Shown here: positions 53,192 through 62,619 of the stretch, one piece after another
How the letters are laid out: every line of letters begins with the position of its first letter
Numbering within the stretch: the first letter of the stretch is position 1
Assembly: GCF_036108815.1 (NCBI RefSeq)
Contig: NZ_CP107985.1
Span: 4,340,001-4,404,000, forward strand
Reading direction: 5' to 3'
From: Streptomyces sp. NBC_00353
GTDB taxonomy: Bacteria > Actinomycetota > Actinomycetes > Streptomycetales > Streptomycetaceae
DNA: 64,000 nucleotides
Notes under the pieces: generated by a model
Told to the model about the DNA's origin: nothing
The model's database searches: none
Seen by the model: only the letters and a program-made list of their open reading frames with translations
Program-made: the position numbers and the translations under genes

Positions 53192-54804
53192 CGGGCCGGC
53201 TGAGAAAGCTGCGGCGCCGGGTGTCGCGCACACTCGCATCGCTGCTGGCCGCCGCGGTGCTCGTACCGCTGGCGGCGTGTTCGGCGACGGACGGTCCCGC
53301 GCCGCCCGGGAAGAAGGACGACGGTGCCCCTCGCGCCGGGACGCTGCGGGTGCTCGCATCCAGTGAACTCGTCGATATGAAACCGCTGTTGGAGCAGGCA
53401 CGGAAGGCGACCGGGATCACCGTGCGGCCCACCTGGACCGGGACGCTCGACGCCGTCGAACAGCTCGGGTCCGGGAAGGCGGACGGGGCGTACGACGCGG
53501 TGTGGCTGTCGTCCGACGACTATCTGCGGCTCCGTCCGGACGCGGCGGAGCGGATCACTTCCGAGACCCCGCTGATGACCTCGCCGGTCGCCCTCGGCGT
53601 CAAGCCGTCGGTGGTGAAACGCCTCGGCTGGGACCCGTCGGACGTCACCTGGACGCAGGTGCACCAGGCGGTCGCCGACGGGCGGCTGACGTACGGCATG
53701 ACTGATCCCGCTCGTTCCAACTCCGGCTTCTCCGCACTGGTTTCGGTCGCCTCGGCACTGTCCGGCGCCCAGTCCGCACTGACCGACGCCGATGTCCGCA
53801 AGGCGAGCGGGAAGCTGAAGGAGTTCTTCGGCGGGCAGCGGCTGACCTCGGGTTCGTCCGGCTGGCTGGCCACCGCGTACACCCGGCGCGGCACGGTCGA
53901 CGCTCTGATCAACTACGAGTCCGTGCTGCTCTCCCTCAACCGGGACAGTCACACCGGGCTCACCGTGATCCGCCCGCGCGACGGTGTGGTGACGGCCGAC
54001 TACCCGCTGAGCCTGCTCTCCGCCGCCTCGCCCGACGCCAAGGACGCGGTCCGCGCCCTGACCTCGTACCTCCGCTCCCCCGCCGTGCAGCGGCAGCTGA
54101 CCCGGGAGACGTTCCGCCGCCCGGTCGTCACCTCTGTGCGGCCGGCGGCGCCGCTGGCCGCCGAGGCCCGCCGGGAACTTCCGTTCCCCGGCTCGCGATC
54201 CGTCGCGGACGGACTGCTCGACAGTTACGAGAACAAGCTCCGGCGGCCCTCACGCACCGTGTACGTGCTGGACACGTCCGGGTCGATGGAGGGCGAGCGG
54301 CTGCGGAAGCTGAAGGCGGCGCTGACCGGGCTGACCGGGGACTTCCGGGAGCGGGAGGAGGTCACACTGCTGCCGTTCGGCTCGTCGGTGAAGCGGGCAC
54401 GCACGCATACGGTCGATCCCGCCGACCCGCGGGCCGGACTCGCGGCGATCAAGGCGGACACCGCCGCCCTGACCGCGAGCGGCGAAACCGCGATCTTCTC
54501 GAGTCTGGAGTCGGCCTACGACCGGCTGGGTCCGGACACCGGGTCCGCGTTCACCTCGATCGTCCTCATGACGGACGGCGAGAACACGACGGGCGACTCG
54601 GCCGACGACTTCGCCGCCTTCTACCGCTCGCTCCCGGCGGCGCGGCGCGTCACCCCCGTCTTCCCGGTCGTCTTCGGCGACTCGGACCGTGCGGAACTGG
54701 ACGCGATCGCCACCCTGACCGGCGGCCGGCTCTTCGACGCGACGAAGGACCAGGGGCCGGGCTCCCTGGACGGGGCATTTGAGGAGATCCGTGGCTACCA
54801 GTAG
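53188..54804 (+). CDS. lipoprotein with substrate-binding and von Willebrand factor A domains
   Basis: A 538-residue protein with a lipobox (VPLAAC, Cys31), a substrate-binding-protein-like domain (about 50-325; LRVLASSELVDMKPLLEQAR, YDAVWLSSDDYL, PARSNSGFSALVS) and a C-terminal VWA domain (about 355-535) with intact metal site DTSGSM (362-367) and LMTDGENTTG. VWA domains bind protein partners through a metal ion. The binding domain resembles that of the first operon gene. ATG overlaps the TelA stop (ATGA). Confidence 0.85.
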   Translation: MTGRLRKLRRRVSRTLASLLAAAVLVPLAACSATDGPAPPGKKDDGAPRAGTLRVLASSELVDMKPLLEQARKATGITVRPTWTGTLDAVEQLGSGKADGAYDAVWLSSDDYLRLRPDAAERITSETPLMTSPVALGVKPSVVKRLGWDPSDVTWTQVHQAVADGRLTYGMTDPARSNSGFSALVSVASALSGAQSALTDADVRKASGKLKEFFGGQRLTSGSSGWLATAYTRRGTVDALINYESVLLSLNRDSHTGLTVIRPRDGVVTADYPLSLLSAASPDAKDAVRALTSYLRSPAVQRQLTRETFRRPVVTSVRPAAPLAAEARRELPFPGSRSVADGLLDSYENKLRRPSRTVYVLDTSGSMEGERLRKLKAALTGLTGDFREREEVTLLPFGSSVKRARTHTVDPADPRAGLAAIKADTAALTASGETAIFSSLESAYDRLGPDTGSAFTSIVLMTDGENTTGDSADDFAAFYRSLPAARRVTPVFPVVFGDSDRAELDAIATLTGGRLFDATKDQGPGSLDGAFEEIRGYQ

Positions 54805-55411
54805 AGCGTCGGGCCGGGTCATGGCGTACGTCGAGTCCCGCAAGAACCTCACCGGGAGTGCGTGCGGGATCGCCGGGCTCGCCCTCACCTTCACCGGACT
54901 CGCCGGTGCGTACTGGCCGGTGGTGATCGTCGGGCTGTACGGCGCCGGCGCACTGATCGCCCCGCCCGAGCGGCCGCCCACCCCGGACTTCCCCGATCCG
55001 TCGTCGCAGCTGGAGACCGTGCGGGGCGACTTCGCGACCCTGCGGGAGTATCTGTCCGAAGTGGAGCTGCCGCCCGCCGCCTCCGGGCGGCTCGCCGAGC
55101 TGACCGGGCTGCTGGAGGGGCTGCTCGAACCCGGCTGGGTCTCCGAGGCCCTCGCCGCCGACCCGGAAGCCATCCACGCCCTGTCCCGCGCCGTGCACCA
55201 GGACATCCCTGAATCCGTCGACACGTATCTGCGGACCCGCTGGTGGACGCGGCTGACACCGGGCACCGAGCCGCCCGAGCGCCCGCTCGAACAGCAGCTG
55301 TCACTGCTGCACCGGGAGGCGGAGTCGCTGGCCGCGGGGCTGCGGGAGGCCGAGGCGCGCCGACAGCAGACGCATACGCGGTACCTGGAGGACCGGGGCC
55401 GGGCGAACTGA
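54791..55411 (+). CDS. two-helix membrane protein of the TelA/VWA operon
   Basis: A 206-residue protein with two hydrophobic helices (about 22-53, GIAGLALTFTGLAGAYWPVVIVG region) and a helical, charged cytoplasmic part ending in a coiled coil (about 165-206, LHREAESLAAGLREAEARR). Family not recognised. The GTG start at 54791 overlaps the VWA gene by 14 bases and has GAGGAG upstream. It is the last gene of the operon. Confidence 0.75.
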   Translation: MATSRASGRVMAYVESRKNLTGSACGIAGLALTFTGLAGAYWPVVIVGLYGAGALIAPPERPPTPDFPDPSSQLETVRGDFATLREYLSEVELPPAASGRLAELTGLLEGLLEPGWVSEALAADPEAIHALSRAVHQDIPESVDTYLRTRWWTRLTPGTEPPERPLEQQLSLLHREAESLAAGLREAEARRQQTHTRYLEDRGRAN

Positions 55412-55536
55412 GCCCCGCACAGGCCCGGCCGGCCCCCGTGCGACCCCACCGGAGGAAATGTGAAGGAACAGTGAAGATTTCGCAGGCGGACCTGCAGCAC
55501 GGTGCGGACGTTCTCTAGAAGAGGGGCGGGAAAGGG

Positions 55537-55571
55537 CGGCCCCCGGAACCGCGAGGGAGTTCCGGGGGCCG
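55537..55571 (+). terminator. strong terminator of the TelA/VWA operon
   Basis: A perfect 13-base-pair stem: CGGCCCCCGGAAC (55537-55549) with GTTCCGGGGGCCG (55559-55571). Confidence 0.75.
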
Positions 55572-55640
55572 TACCGCGTCGGGCCGTTGACCCACAGGTC
55601 AGGGTGGATGTCGGGAGGCCCGGCCGCGGAGTGTGCATGG

Positions 55641-55665
55641 GGGGCGCACTCCGGGAGTGCGCCCC
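55641..55665 (-). terminator. terminator of PEP carboxykinase gene
   Basis: GGGGCGCACT (55641-55650) and AGTGCGCCCC (55656-55665) form a perfect 10-base-pair stem with loop CCGGG, just past the minus-strand stop. Confidence 0.75.
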
Positions 55666-55673
55666 GGCGGGCG

Positions 55674-57500
55674 TCAGCCCAGACGCTGGACCAGCGCGCG
55701 GTACTCGTCCCACAGCTCCTTCGGCGTGTGGTCACCGAAGGTGTTGAGGTGCTCGGGGACCAGCGCCGCCTCCTCGCGCCAGACCTCCTTGTCGACCGTG
55801 AGCAGGAAGTCCAGCTCGGACTCGGAGAGGTCCAGGCCGTTGGTGTCCAGAGAGCCCTTGGCGGGCAGGATGCCGATCGGCGTCTCGACGCCCTCGGCCT
55901 TGCCCTCCAGCCGCTCGACGATCCACTTGAGGACGCGGCTGTTCTCACCGAAGCCCGGCCACACGAACTTGCCCGCCTCGTTCTTGCGGAACCAGTTCAC
56001 GTAGTAGATCTTCGGCAGCTTGGACTGGTCGGGCTTGTCGGCGCCGACCTTGATCCAGTGGTTCATGTAGTCGCCCATGTTGTAGCCGCAGAACGGCAGC
56101 ATGGCGAACGGGTCGCGGCGCAGCTCGCCGACCTTGCCCTCGGCGGCGGCGGTCTTCTCGGAGGCCACGTTGGCACCGAGGAAGACACCGTGCTGCCAGT
56201 CGAAGGACTCGGTGACCAGCGGTACGGCCGAGGCGCGGCGGCCGCCGAAGAGGATGGCCGAGATCGGCACACCCTTCGGGTCCTCCCACTCCGGCGCGAT
56301 GATCGGGCACTGCCCGGCCGGCACGGTGAAGCGAGCGTTGGGGTGGGCGGCGGGCGTCTCGGACGCGGGCGTCCAGTCGTTGCCCTTCCAGTCCGTGAGA
56401 TGGGCGGGGGCCGTCTCGGTCATGCCCTCCCACCACACGTCGCCGTCGTCGGTGAGCGCGACGTTCGTGAAGACGGAGTTGCCCCACATGGTCTTCATGG
56501 CGTTGGCATTGGTGTGCTCGCCGGTGCCGGGCGCGACGCCGAAGAAACCGGCCTCGGGGTTGATCGCGTAGAGGCGGCCGTCCTCGCCGAACCGCATCCA
56601 GGCGATGTCGTCGCCGATGGTCTCGACGGTCCAGCCGGAGATCGTGGGCTCCAGCATGGCGAGGTTGGTCTTGCCACAGGCGCTCGGGAACGCAGCGGCG
56701 ACGTACTTCGACTCACCCTGCGGCGGCGTGAGCTTCAGGATCAGCATGTGCTCCGCGAGCCAGCCCTCGTCGCGGGCCATCACCGACGCGATGCGGAGCG
56801 CGTAGCACTTCTTGCCGAGCAGGGCGTTGCCGCCGTAGCCGGAGCCGTACGACCAGATCTCACGGTCCTCGGGGAAGTGCGAGATGTACTTGGTGGAGTT
56901 GCACGGCCACGGAACGTCCTCCTGGCCCTCCTCCAGGGGCGCGCCCAGCGTGTGGACGGCCTTGACGAAGAAGCCGTCGGTGCCGAGCTCGTCGAGGACG
57001 GCCTGGCCCATGCGCGTCATGGTGCGCATCGAGACGGCGACGTACGCCGAGTCGGTGATCTCGACACCGATCGCGGACAGCGGGGAGCCGACGGGGCCCA
57101 TGCAGAACGGGACGACGTACATCGTGCGACCGCGCATGGACCCGCGGAAGACACCCTGCTCACCGGTGAAGATCTCCCGCATCTCGGCGGGGGCCTTCCA
57201 GTGGTTCGTCGGGCCCGCGTCCTCCTCCTTCTCGGAGCAGATGAAGGTGCGGTCCTCGACACGGGCCACATCGCTCGGGTCGGAGGCGGCGTAGTACGAG
57301 TTCGGCCGCTTCGTCTCGTCGAGCTTGGTGAACGTGCCGTTGGCCACGAGCTCCCCGCACAGGCGCTCGTACTCGGCCTCGGAGCCGTCACACCAGACCA
57401 CACGGTCCGGCTGGGTGAGGGCTGCGATCTCGTTCACCCAGGTGACAAGCTCCTGGTGACGGGTGGGAACAGTGAGGGGAGCCGCGATGTCGCGCGCCAC
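55674..57500 (-). CDS. pckG: phosphoenolpyruvate carboxykinase (GTP)
   Basis: A 608-residue GTP-type PEPCK. Signature motifs are FPSACGKTNLAM (kinase-1a loop with the active Cys), GDDIAWMRF (metal site), GGRRASAVPLV and NWFRKNEAGKFVWPGFGENS (nucleotide-binding region). It converts oxaloacetate and GTP to PEP, GDP and CO2, the first step of gluconeogenesis from organic acids. The start GTG 57500 has AAGGAG five to six bases upstream; a longer frame to 57593 lacks support. Divergent from the haemolysin III gene. Confidence 0.96.
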   Translation of the reverse strand: MARDIAAPLTVPTRHQELVTWVNEIAALTQPDRVVWCDGSEAEYERLCGELVANGTFTKLDETKRPNSYYAASDPSDVARVEDRTFICSEKEEDAGPTNHWKAPAEMREIFTGEQGVFRGSMRGRTMYVVPFCMGPVGSPLSAIGVEITDSAYVAVSMRTMTRMGQAVLDELGTDGFFVKAVHTLGAPLEEGQEDVPWPCNSTKYISHFPEDREIWSYGSGYGGNALLGKKCYALRIASVMARDEGWLAEHMLILKLTPPQGESKYVAAAFPSACGKTNLAMLEPTISGWTVETIGDDIAWMRFGEDGRLYAINPEAGFFGVAPGTGEHTNANAMKTMWGNSVFTNVALTDDGDVWWEGMTETAPAHLTDWKGNDWTPASETPAAHPNARFTVPAGQCPIIAPEWEDPKGVPISAILFGGRRASAVPLVTESFDWQHGVFLGANVASEKTAAAEGKVGELRRDPFAMLPFCGYNMGDYMNHWIKVGADKPDQSKLPKIYYVNWFRKNEAGKFVWPGFGENSRVLKWIVERLEGKAEGVETPIGILPAKGSLDTNGLDLSESELDFLLTVDKEVWREEAALVPEHLNTFGDHTPKELWDEYRALVQRLG

Positions 57501-57667
57501 GATCGCTCCTTGTTGAGGGTGTCTTCTTGGTAGGTGCCCCGTGGGGGCCGCGACCCGGATGCTTCGTAGCCGCTCATCCGGTGCCGACCGCACTCATTTG
57601 ATCATCCGACCGATTCGCCCATATGTCCAGGGGGCCGCCCACGTGAGCATCACCACTCGAGTTCGCA

Positions 57668-57685
57668 ACCTACGGTGGCGTAGGT
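57668..57685. promoter_or_regulatory. inverted repeat operator before haemolysin III gene
   Basis: ACCTACG (57668-57674) and CGTAGGT (57679-57685) form a perfect inverted repeat around GTGG, 11 bases before the ATG at 57697. It would block transcription or ribosome access. The TetR gene downstream is a candidate binder. Confidence 0.6.
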
Positions 57686-57696
57686 AGCATGCCGAC

Positions 57697-58410
57697 ATGA
57701 CTGCTGCCGCCGCGCCCGAACCAGCCGAGGCCGAACCCGAGGTCGCACCAGCCGGGCTCGACCCGGCGCCGTTCCCGGTGAAGCCACACCTGCGCGGCTG
57801 GCTGCACGCCGGAATGTTCCCCGCGGTGCTGATCGCGGGGATCGTGCTGATCGCGCTCACGGACAGCACCCGCGGCCGGATCGCCTGCGGCATCTACATC
57901 GTGACCGCATGCCTGCTCTTCGGAGTGAGCGCGGTCTACCACCGCGGCACATGGGGTCCGCGCGGCGAGGCGGTGCTGCGCCGGCTCGACCACGCCAACA
58001 TCTTCCTGATCATCGCGGGCACCTACACACCACTGACCCTGCTGCTGCTCCCGGAGTCGACCGGGCGCCCCCTGCTGTGGGCGGTCTGGGCGGCGGCCGT
58101 GGCCGGCATCGCCTTCCGGGTGTTCTGGGTCGGCGCCCCCCGCTGGCTCTACACACCCTGCTACATAGCGATGGGATGGGCGGCGGTCTTCTTCCTGCCC
58201 GACTTCATGCGCACCGGCGGGATCGCGGTGCTCGTCCTGGTGATCGTCGGCGGGCTGCTCTACAGCGCCGGCGGCGTCATCTACGGAATCAAACGGCCCA
58301 ACCCGTCACCCCGATGGTTCGGCTTCCACGAGGTCTTCCACTCGCTGACCCTGGCGGCGTTCGTCGTGCACTACGTCGGCATCTCGCTCGTGGCGTACAA
58401 CCACAGCTGA
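57697..58410 (+). CDS. haemolysin III / PAQR-family membrane protein (TrhA-like)
   Basis: A 237-residue protein with seven hydrophobic helices and PAQR hallmarks: SAVYHRG (metal Ser/His), RRLDHANIFLIIAGTYTP (metal Asp) and the C-terminal FHEVFHSLTLAAFVVHYVG. PAQR proteins are zinc-dependent membrane hydrolase-like proteins affecting lipid fluidity balance. Acidic Ala/Pro/Glu-rich N-terminus (1-25). Followed by a terminator and then a TetR gene. Confidence 0.92.
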   Translation: MTAAAAPEPAEAEPEVAPAGLDPAPFPVKPHLRGWLHAGMFPAVLIAGIVLIALTDSTRGRIACGIYIVTACLLFGVSAVYHRGTWGPRGEAVLRRLDHANIFLIIAGTYTPLTLLLLPESTGRPLLWAVWAAAVAGIAFRVFWVGAPRWLYTPCYIAMGWAAVFFLPDFMRTGGIAVLVLVIVGGLLYSAGGVIYGIKRPNPSPRWFGFHEVFHSLTLAAFVVHYVGISLVAYNHS

Positions 58411-58433
58411 GCGCCCTCCCCCTCCTGCCCCTC

Positions 58434-58463
58434 AGTGGCCGCGGCCCGAAAGCCGCGGCCACT
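58434..58463 (+). terminator. hairpin terminator after haemolysin III gene
   Basis: AGTGGCCGCGGC (58434-58445) and GCCGCGGCCACT (58452-58463) form a perfect 12-base-pair stem followed by TTG. Confidence 0.8.
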
Positions 58464-58532
58464 TTGCATGCCACCGCTCCGGCCCGGACCGGTGGACGCC
58501 GGCATGGCCCCGGCACCCGTCGATGCCCGACA

Positions 58533-59174
58533 ATGGCGATCATGGCCGCCACCTCCCGTACCTCGCCTCCCACCTCCGTCGAGGCGCAGCCCCGGCCGGG
58601 GCTGCGCGAACGGAAGAAGCTCAAGACCAGGACGGCGATCCGACGCTCGACGTACCGGCTGATAGCCGAGCAGGGGTACGACGCGACCACGATCGAGCAG
58701 ATCGCGGAGGCGGCCGAGGTGTCGCCGAGCACCGTCTTCCGGTACTTCGCGACCAAGGAGGACATCGTCCTCACCGACGAGTACGACCCCCTCATGGAAG
58801 CGGAGCTGCGCAACCGCCCCGCGGACGAACCGCCGCTGCAGTCAATGCGGTTCGTCGTGACGGAGGCACTGGCGGCGCTCCTCACCACCGAGGAGGAGGA
58901 ACTTCGCCGGCGCACCCGGCTGATGGTGGAGGTGCCCGCGATCCGGGCGCGGATGTCGCAGACCATGTCGGACACCGCGAAGGTCCTGGCCCGGGTACTC
59001 GCCGACCGCAGCGGCCGCAGCGCCGACGACCTGCAGGTGCGGGTGTTCATCGCGGCGGTGCTGGGGGCGCTGCGCGAGGTGACGCTGTACTGGGGCGAGC
59101 ACGGTCAGGAAGGTGACCTGATCGCGATGGTCGACCAGGCCCTGGACACGCTCGAGGGCGGCCTGACGCTCTGA
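58533..59174 (+). CDS. TetR-family transcriptional regulator
   Basis: A 213-residue repressor: an N-terminal TetR helix-turn-helix (about 28-75; AIRRSTYRLIAEQGYDATTI, AAEVSPSTVFRYFATKEDIV) and a variable helical ligand domain. Start ATG 58533 is taken; ATG 58542 is three codons later, and neither has a clear ribosome site. The neighbouring inverted repeat at 57668-57685 is a candidate target. Ligand unknown. Confidence 0.88.
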   Translation: MAIMAATSRTSPPTSVEAQPRPGLRERKKLKTRTAIRRSTYRLIAEQGYDATTIEQIAEAAEVSPSTVFRYFATKEDIVLTDEYDPLMEAELRNRPADEPPLQSMRFVVTEALAALLTTEEEELRRRTRLMVEVPAIRARMSQTMSDTAKVLARVLADRSGRSADDLQVRVFIAAVLGALREVTLYWGEHGQEGDLIAMVDQALDTLEGGLTL

Positions 59175-59212
59175 CGCCTCCGGCGCGGTCGACCCGGGTG
59201 ACCGAGCCCGGT

Positions 59213-61228
59213 TCACTCCCCGAGCTTCCGCGCCAGCTCCCGCGCATCCGTCGTCGGCGCATCGCACACGAAGTGCCGGCAGACGTATGCGGTCGGCGCT
59301 CCGTCCACCATCGGCCGGTCCGCCAGCAGCGGAAACTCCGTACCGCCCGTCGCACCCGCCGCGACCACCGCCCCCGGCGCCCGCCCCAGCAGCGCCGTGC
59401 GGTGCAGTTCGCCGCCGACCGGACCGGCGACCGCCACCTCGCGCGGACCGTCGAGCAGCGCCTCCGCGACCGCGAGTCCCCACCCGATGAACCGCGGCAC
59501 CCGCGGCCCGAGCGCCTTCACCACCCCCAGCGCACCCTCCGCGGCAGTGCGATGGGCCTCCGAGCCGGTGTGTGCCGCGTAGGAGAGCAGCGCCCCGGCC
59601 GCCGCTGTCCAGCCCGCCGGGGTCGCACTGTCGGTGGGGTCCTGCGGGCGGCGGATCAGCTGCTCCGCGTCGTCCGCCGTGTCGTACAGCTGCCCGCCCT
59701 CGCCGGTGAAGTGCTGGAGCACGATGTCGAGCAGGAAGCCGGCGAACTCCAGCCAGACACCCTCGCCGGTGACGGCGGCCAGCGCGAGGAAACCCTCCGC
59801 GACATCGCCGTAGTCCTCCAGCACCCCGGCGTTGTCTCCCGTCCGGCCGTCCTTGGACGTCCGGGCCAGCCGGGCGACGTCACCCATATGGACCCGGACC
59901 AGCAGGTCGGCCGCCTCGGTGGCGCGCTCGATCAGATCGGGACGGTCGAAGTACGCCCCGGCCTCGGCGAGCGCGGCGATCGCCAGACCGTTCCAGGCCG
60001 CCACCACCTTGTCGTCCCGTCCGGGACGCGCCCGCTCCTCGCGGGCCGCGAGCAGCCGGGCCCGTACATCGGCGGCCCGGTCCGCATCCACCGCCACGTC
60101 GGTACGAGGCAGTTGCAGCACGGAGGCGCCCTCCTCGAAGGTGCCCTCCTCCGTCACCCCGAAGTGTTCGGCGGAGAACGCGGCGTCCTCCTCACCCAGC
60201 ACCTCGCGCAGCTGCGCGGGCGTCCACACGTAGTACGCGCCCTCGACGTGCCTGCCGCCGCTGTCCTCGCTGTCCGCGTCGAGCGCGGAAGCGAACCCGC
60301 CCTCCGCGGTCCGCAGCTCCCGCACCATGAAGTCGGCGGTCTCCAGCGCGACCCGGCGGGCCAGCTCGGACCCCGTCGCCCGCCACAGATGGGCGTACAC
60401 CCGGCAGAGCAGCGCGTTGTCGTACAGCATCTTTTCGAAGTGCGGCACGACCCATTCCCGGTCCACCGAGTACCGGGCGAACCCGCCGGCGAGCTGGTCG
60501 TACATCCCGCCCCTGGCCATCGCCTCACAGGTGTCGGCGGCCATCTGGAGGGCGCCCTCGGCACCGGTGCGCGCGTGGTGGCGCAGCAGGAACTCGATCG
60601 TCATGGACGGCGGGAACTTCGGGGCGCCACCGAAGCCGCCGTGCTTCTCGTCGTACTCACGGCTCAGCGCGAGCAGCGCCTGCGCCAGCTCCGACTCGCC
60701 CGGCAGCCCCTCCCCGCCGTGCGCCAGCGAGCGGCCTGCCAGTTCGCGGACGATGCGCCCGGCGACCTCGTTGACCTCGTCGGGGCGGTCGGTCCAGGCG
60801 GAGACGACACCTTCGAGCACCTGGCGGAAGGACGGCATGCCGTGGCGGGGCTCGGGCGGGAAGTACGTACCGAAGTAGAAGGGCTCGGCGTCGGCGGTCA
60901 GGAAGACGGTCATCGGCCAGCCGCCCTGACCGGTCGCGGCCTGCACGGCCTCCATGTACACGGCGTCGACGTCGGGCCGCTCCTCGCGGTCGACCTTCAC
61001 GTTGACGAAGTGCTCGTTCATGTATGCCGCGGTCGTTTCGTCCTCGAAGCTCTCGACCGCGAAAACATGGCACCAATGGCAACTTGAGTAACCAACACTC
61101 AAGACCACCGGAACGCCTCGCTCCCGCGCCTCGTCAAAGGCCTCGGGCGACCACGGCCACCAGTCGACCGGATTGTCGGCGTGTTGGAGGAGGTACGGAG
61201 ACGTCTCATGGGCCAGGCGGTTCGGCAT
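59213..61228 (-). CDS. thioredoxin-domain / YyaL (SSP411-type) protein
   Basis: A 671-residue protein with an N-terminal thioredoxin-like domain (about 1-160; NRLAHETSPYLLQHADNPVD, CHWC motif Cys50-Cys53) and a C-terminal six-hairpin (alpha/alpha) glycosidase-like domain. Typical family blocks include GGWPMTVFLT, EKHGGFGGAPKFPP, RYSVDREWVVPHFEKMLYDN and RPGRDDKVVAAWNGL. The family is universal but its biochemical role is unclear. ATG 61228. Confidence 0.92.
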   Translation of the reverse strand: MPNRLAHETSPYLLQHADNPVDWWPWSPEAFDEARERGVPVVLSVGYSSCHWCHVFAVESFEDETTAAYMNEHFVNVKVDREERPDVDAVYMEAVQAATGQGGWPMTVFLTADAEPFYFGTYFPPEPRHGMPSFRQVLEGVVSAWTDRPDEVNEVAGRIVRELAGRSLAHGGEGLPGESELAQALLALSREYDEKHGGFGGAPKFPPSMTIEFLLRHHARTGAEGALQMAADTCEAMARGGMYDQLAGGFARYSVDREWVVPHFEKMLYDNALLCRVYAHLWRATGSELARRVALETADFMVRELRTAEGGFASALDADSEDSGGRHVEGAYYVWTPAQLREVLGEEDAAFSAEHFGVTEEGTFEEGASVLQLPRTDVAVDADRAADVRARLLAAREERARPGRDDKVVAAWNGLAIAALAEAGAYFDRPDLIERATEAADLLVRVHMGDVARLARTSKDGRTGDNAGVLEDYGDVAEGFLALAAVTGEGVWLEFAGFLLDIVLQHFTGEGGQLYDTADDAEQLIRRPQDPTDSATPAGWTAAAGALLSYAAHTGSEAHRTAAEGALGVVKALGPRVPRFIGWGLAVAEALLDGPREVAVAGPVGGELHRTALLGRAPGAVVAAGATGGTEFPLLADRPMVDGAPTAYVCRHFVCDAPTTDARELARKLGE

Positions 61229-61275
61229 ACCTCCATCCTGCCTGAATGGACCCGCTCCATCCCATGACCCGGCCC

Positions 61276-62619
61276 TCAAGCCGCGGGATCGGATGCCGCC
61301 ACACGGTCCGCCCACTTCCAGACCGGCGACACACGTGAGTAGTCCCAGGTCCGGTTCCCCTTCACCCCCGGCCGGATCACCAAGTGCTCAAAGACCGAGG
61401 CAATCACCTTGCGCCGCTCATCGAAGTCCATGTCACCCGACTTCCAGCGCTCCCGAATCGACTCCGGCAGTCGCACGGGCCCGCGCCCTCCCTCCGGAAA
61501 GAGAAACCTCTCGATGGCGTCGTCCACAAGCGGGCCGCTGATCGCGCAGCGTCCGCAGCCCCGGCCTGCAGCTCCGTTGCAGATGTAGTTGTACGGGCTT
61601 CTCCGGCTCCTGCTGCTTTTGGAGCCGCCCATTTTCCGGCCACACGTCTGTCCGGGCTCGGTCTCCCCGCCACAGCGCAGAAATCCACTCGCCAGGTACC
61701 TCGGTCCGGCCTTCTCGCCCGTTCGCCTCGGCGCGCCGCTCCCTCGGTGCATATAAAGGCTTCCCGCCGCGAACGTCGCACACAGCGCCTGCCACTGTTC
61801 GGGGTTCACTATGGGTTCCCACTGGCCCACCACGGGCAGCCTGGTGTCCGGATCGAGCAACAGCTCACCGCGGTTGGCTCGATAGCCGCACACACGCGGC
61901 GCCGTCATGATCTGCGTGACCGTTTGAGGGTTGTGGACACCACCACGCGTCCCTCTCACGCCCAGCCGGTACCACTCACGTGCAATGGCATTGACCGGCA
62001 CACCCCCGATGCGATCCTCGATGGCCTTGCGCACCAGCTCGGCCTCGACCGGGTGGAGGGTGATTCTGTCGTCCGCCCAGCCGAAGGGGCGTGGTCCGCT
62101 GTGTGGCATTCCGTCCATCGCCCGGGACCAGTGCCAGTTGCGAACTCTCCGGGCTCGGATCTCGGTCTCCGCAGCAGCCGCTTCGAGCGACAGCACAGCC
62201 TTCAACAGCCCCTCCTTGGTATAGGGGTTACGGACTCCGCTCTGATCGACATGTATGCGCCCGGGGTGGCACGTCAGGGCTTCGATGAACCGCGCGAAGT
62301 CCTCCACGCGGCGATAGAGGCGATCGTCTGCCACACAGACGACGCCTCCCAGTGGCATACCGCCGCCGATGGTCCCTCGCCTGAGGTCCGAGAGCAGCCT
62401 GTCGAACGCTGGTCGCGAACACCCCGGCTTGGAGGCATTGCGCCCGTTGTCGGTATATCTGGCGACGATGACGCAGCCCTGCTCACGGGCGGACCTCTCG
62501 TTGATCCGGTGCTGATTGTTCACCCCATGGGCATCGCCCTTCCGGAAATCTTCAGACGTACGGGCGTAAGCAGCAACGGGAACGCGGCCCGAGCCAGCGG
62601 CAATTGATGAGGATGACAT
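61276..62619 (-). CDS. large serine recombinase (orphan phage/element integrase)
   Basis: A 447-residue recombinase with resolvase catalytic domain (about 13-160; catalytic Ser22 in YARTS, ADDRLYRRVEDFARFI, LSLEAAAAETEIRARR), recombinase domain (about 175-290; WADDRITLHPVEAELVRKAI, QWEPIVNPEQWQAL) and a zinc-ribbon (Cys pairs in RCGGETEPGQTCGRKM and YICNGAAGRGCGRC). Such enzymes join attP and attB without host factors. No phage, excisionase, transfer or att gene is seen nearby in the window, so it is an orphan or the edge of a lost or partly outlying element. Confidence 0.88.
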   Translation of the reverse strand: MSSSSIAAGSGRVPVAAYARTSEDFRKGDAHGVNNQHRINERSAREQGCVIVARYTDNGRNASKPGCSRPAFDRLLSDLRRGTIGGGMPLGGVVCVADDRLYRRVEDFARFIEALTCHPGRIHVDQSGVRNPYTKEGLLKAVLSLEAAAAETEIRARRVRNWHWSRAMDGMPHSGPRPFGWADDRITLHPVEAELVRKAIEDRIGGVPVNAIAREWYRLGVRGTRGGVHNPQTVTQIMTAPRVCGYRANRGELLLDPDTRLPVVGQWEPIVNPEQWQALCATFAAGSLYMHRGSGAPRRTGEKAGPRYLASGFLRCGGETEPGQTCGRKMGGSKSSRSRRSPYNYICNGAAGRGCGRCAISGPLVDDAIERFLFPEGGRGPVRLPESIRERWKSGDMDFDERRKVIASVFEHLVIRPGVKGNRTWDYSRVSPVWKWADRVAASDPAA

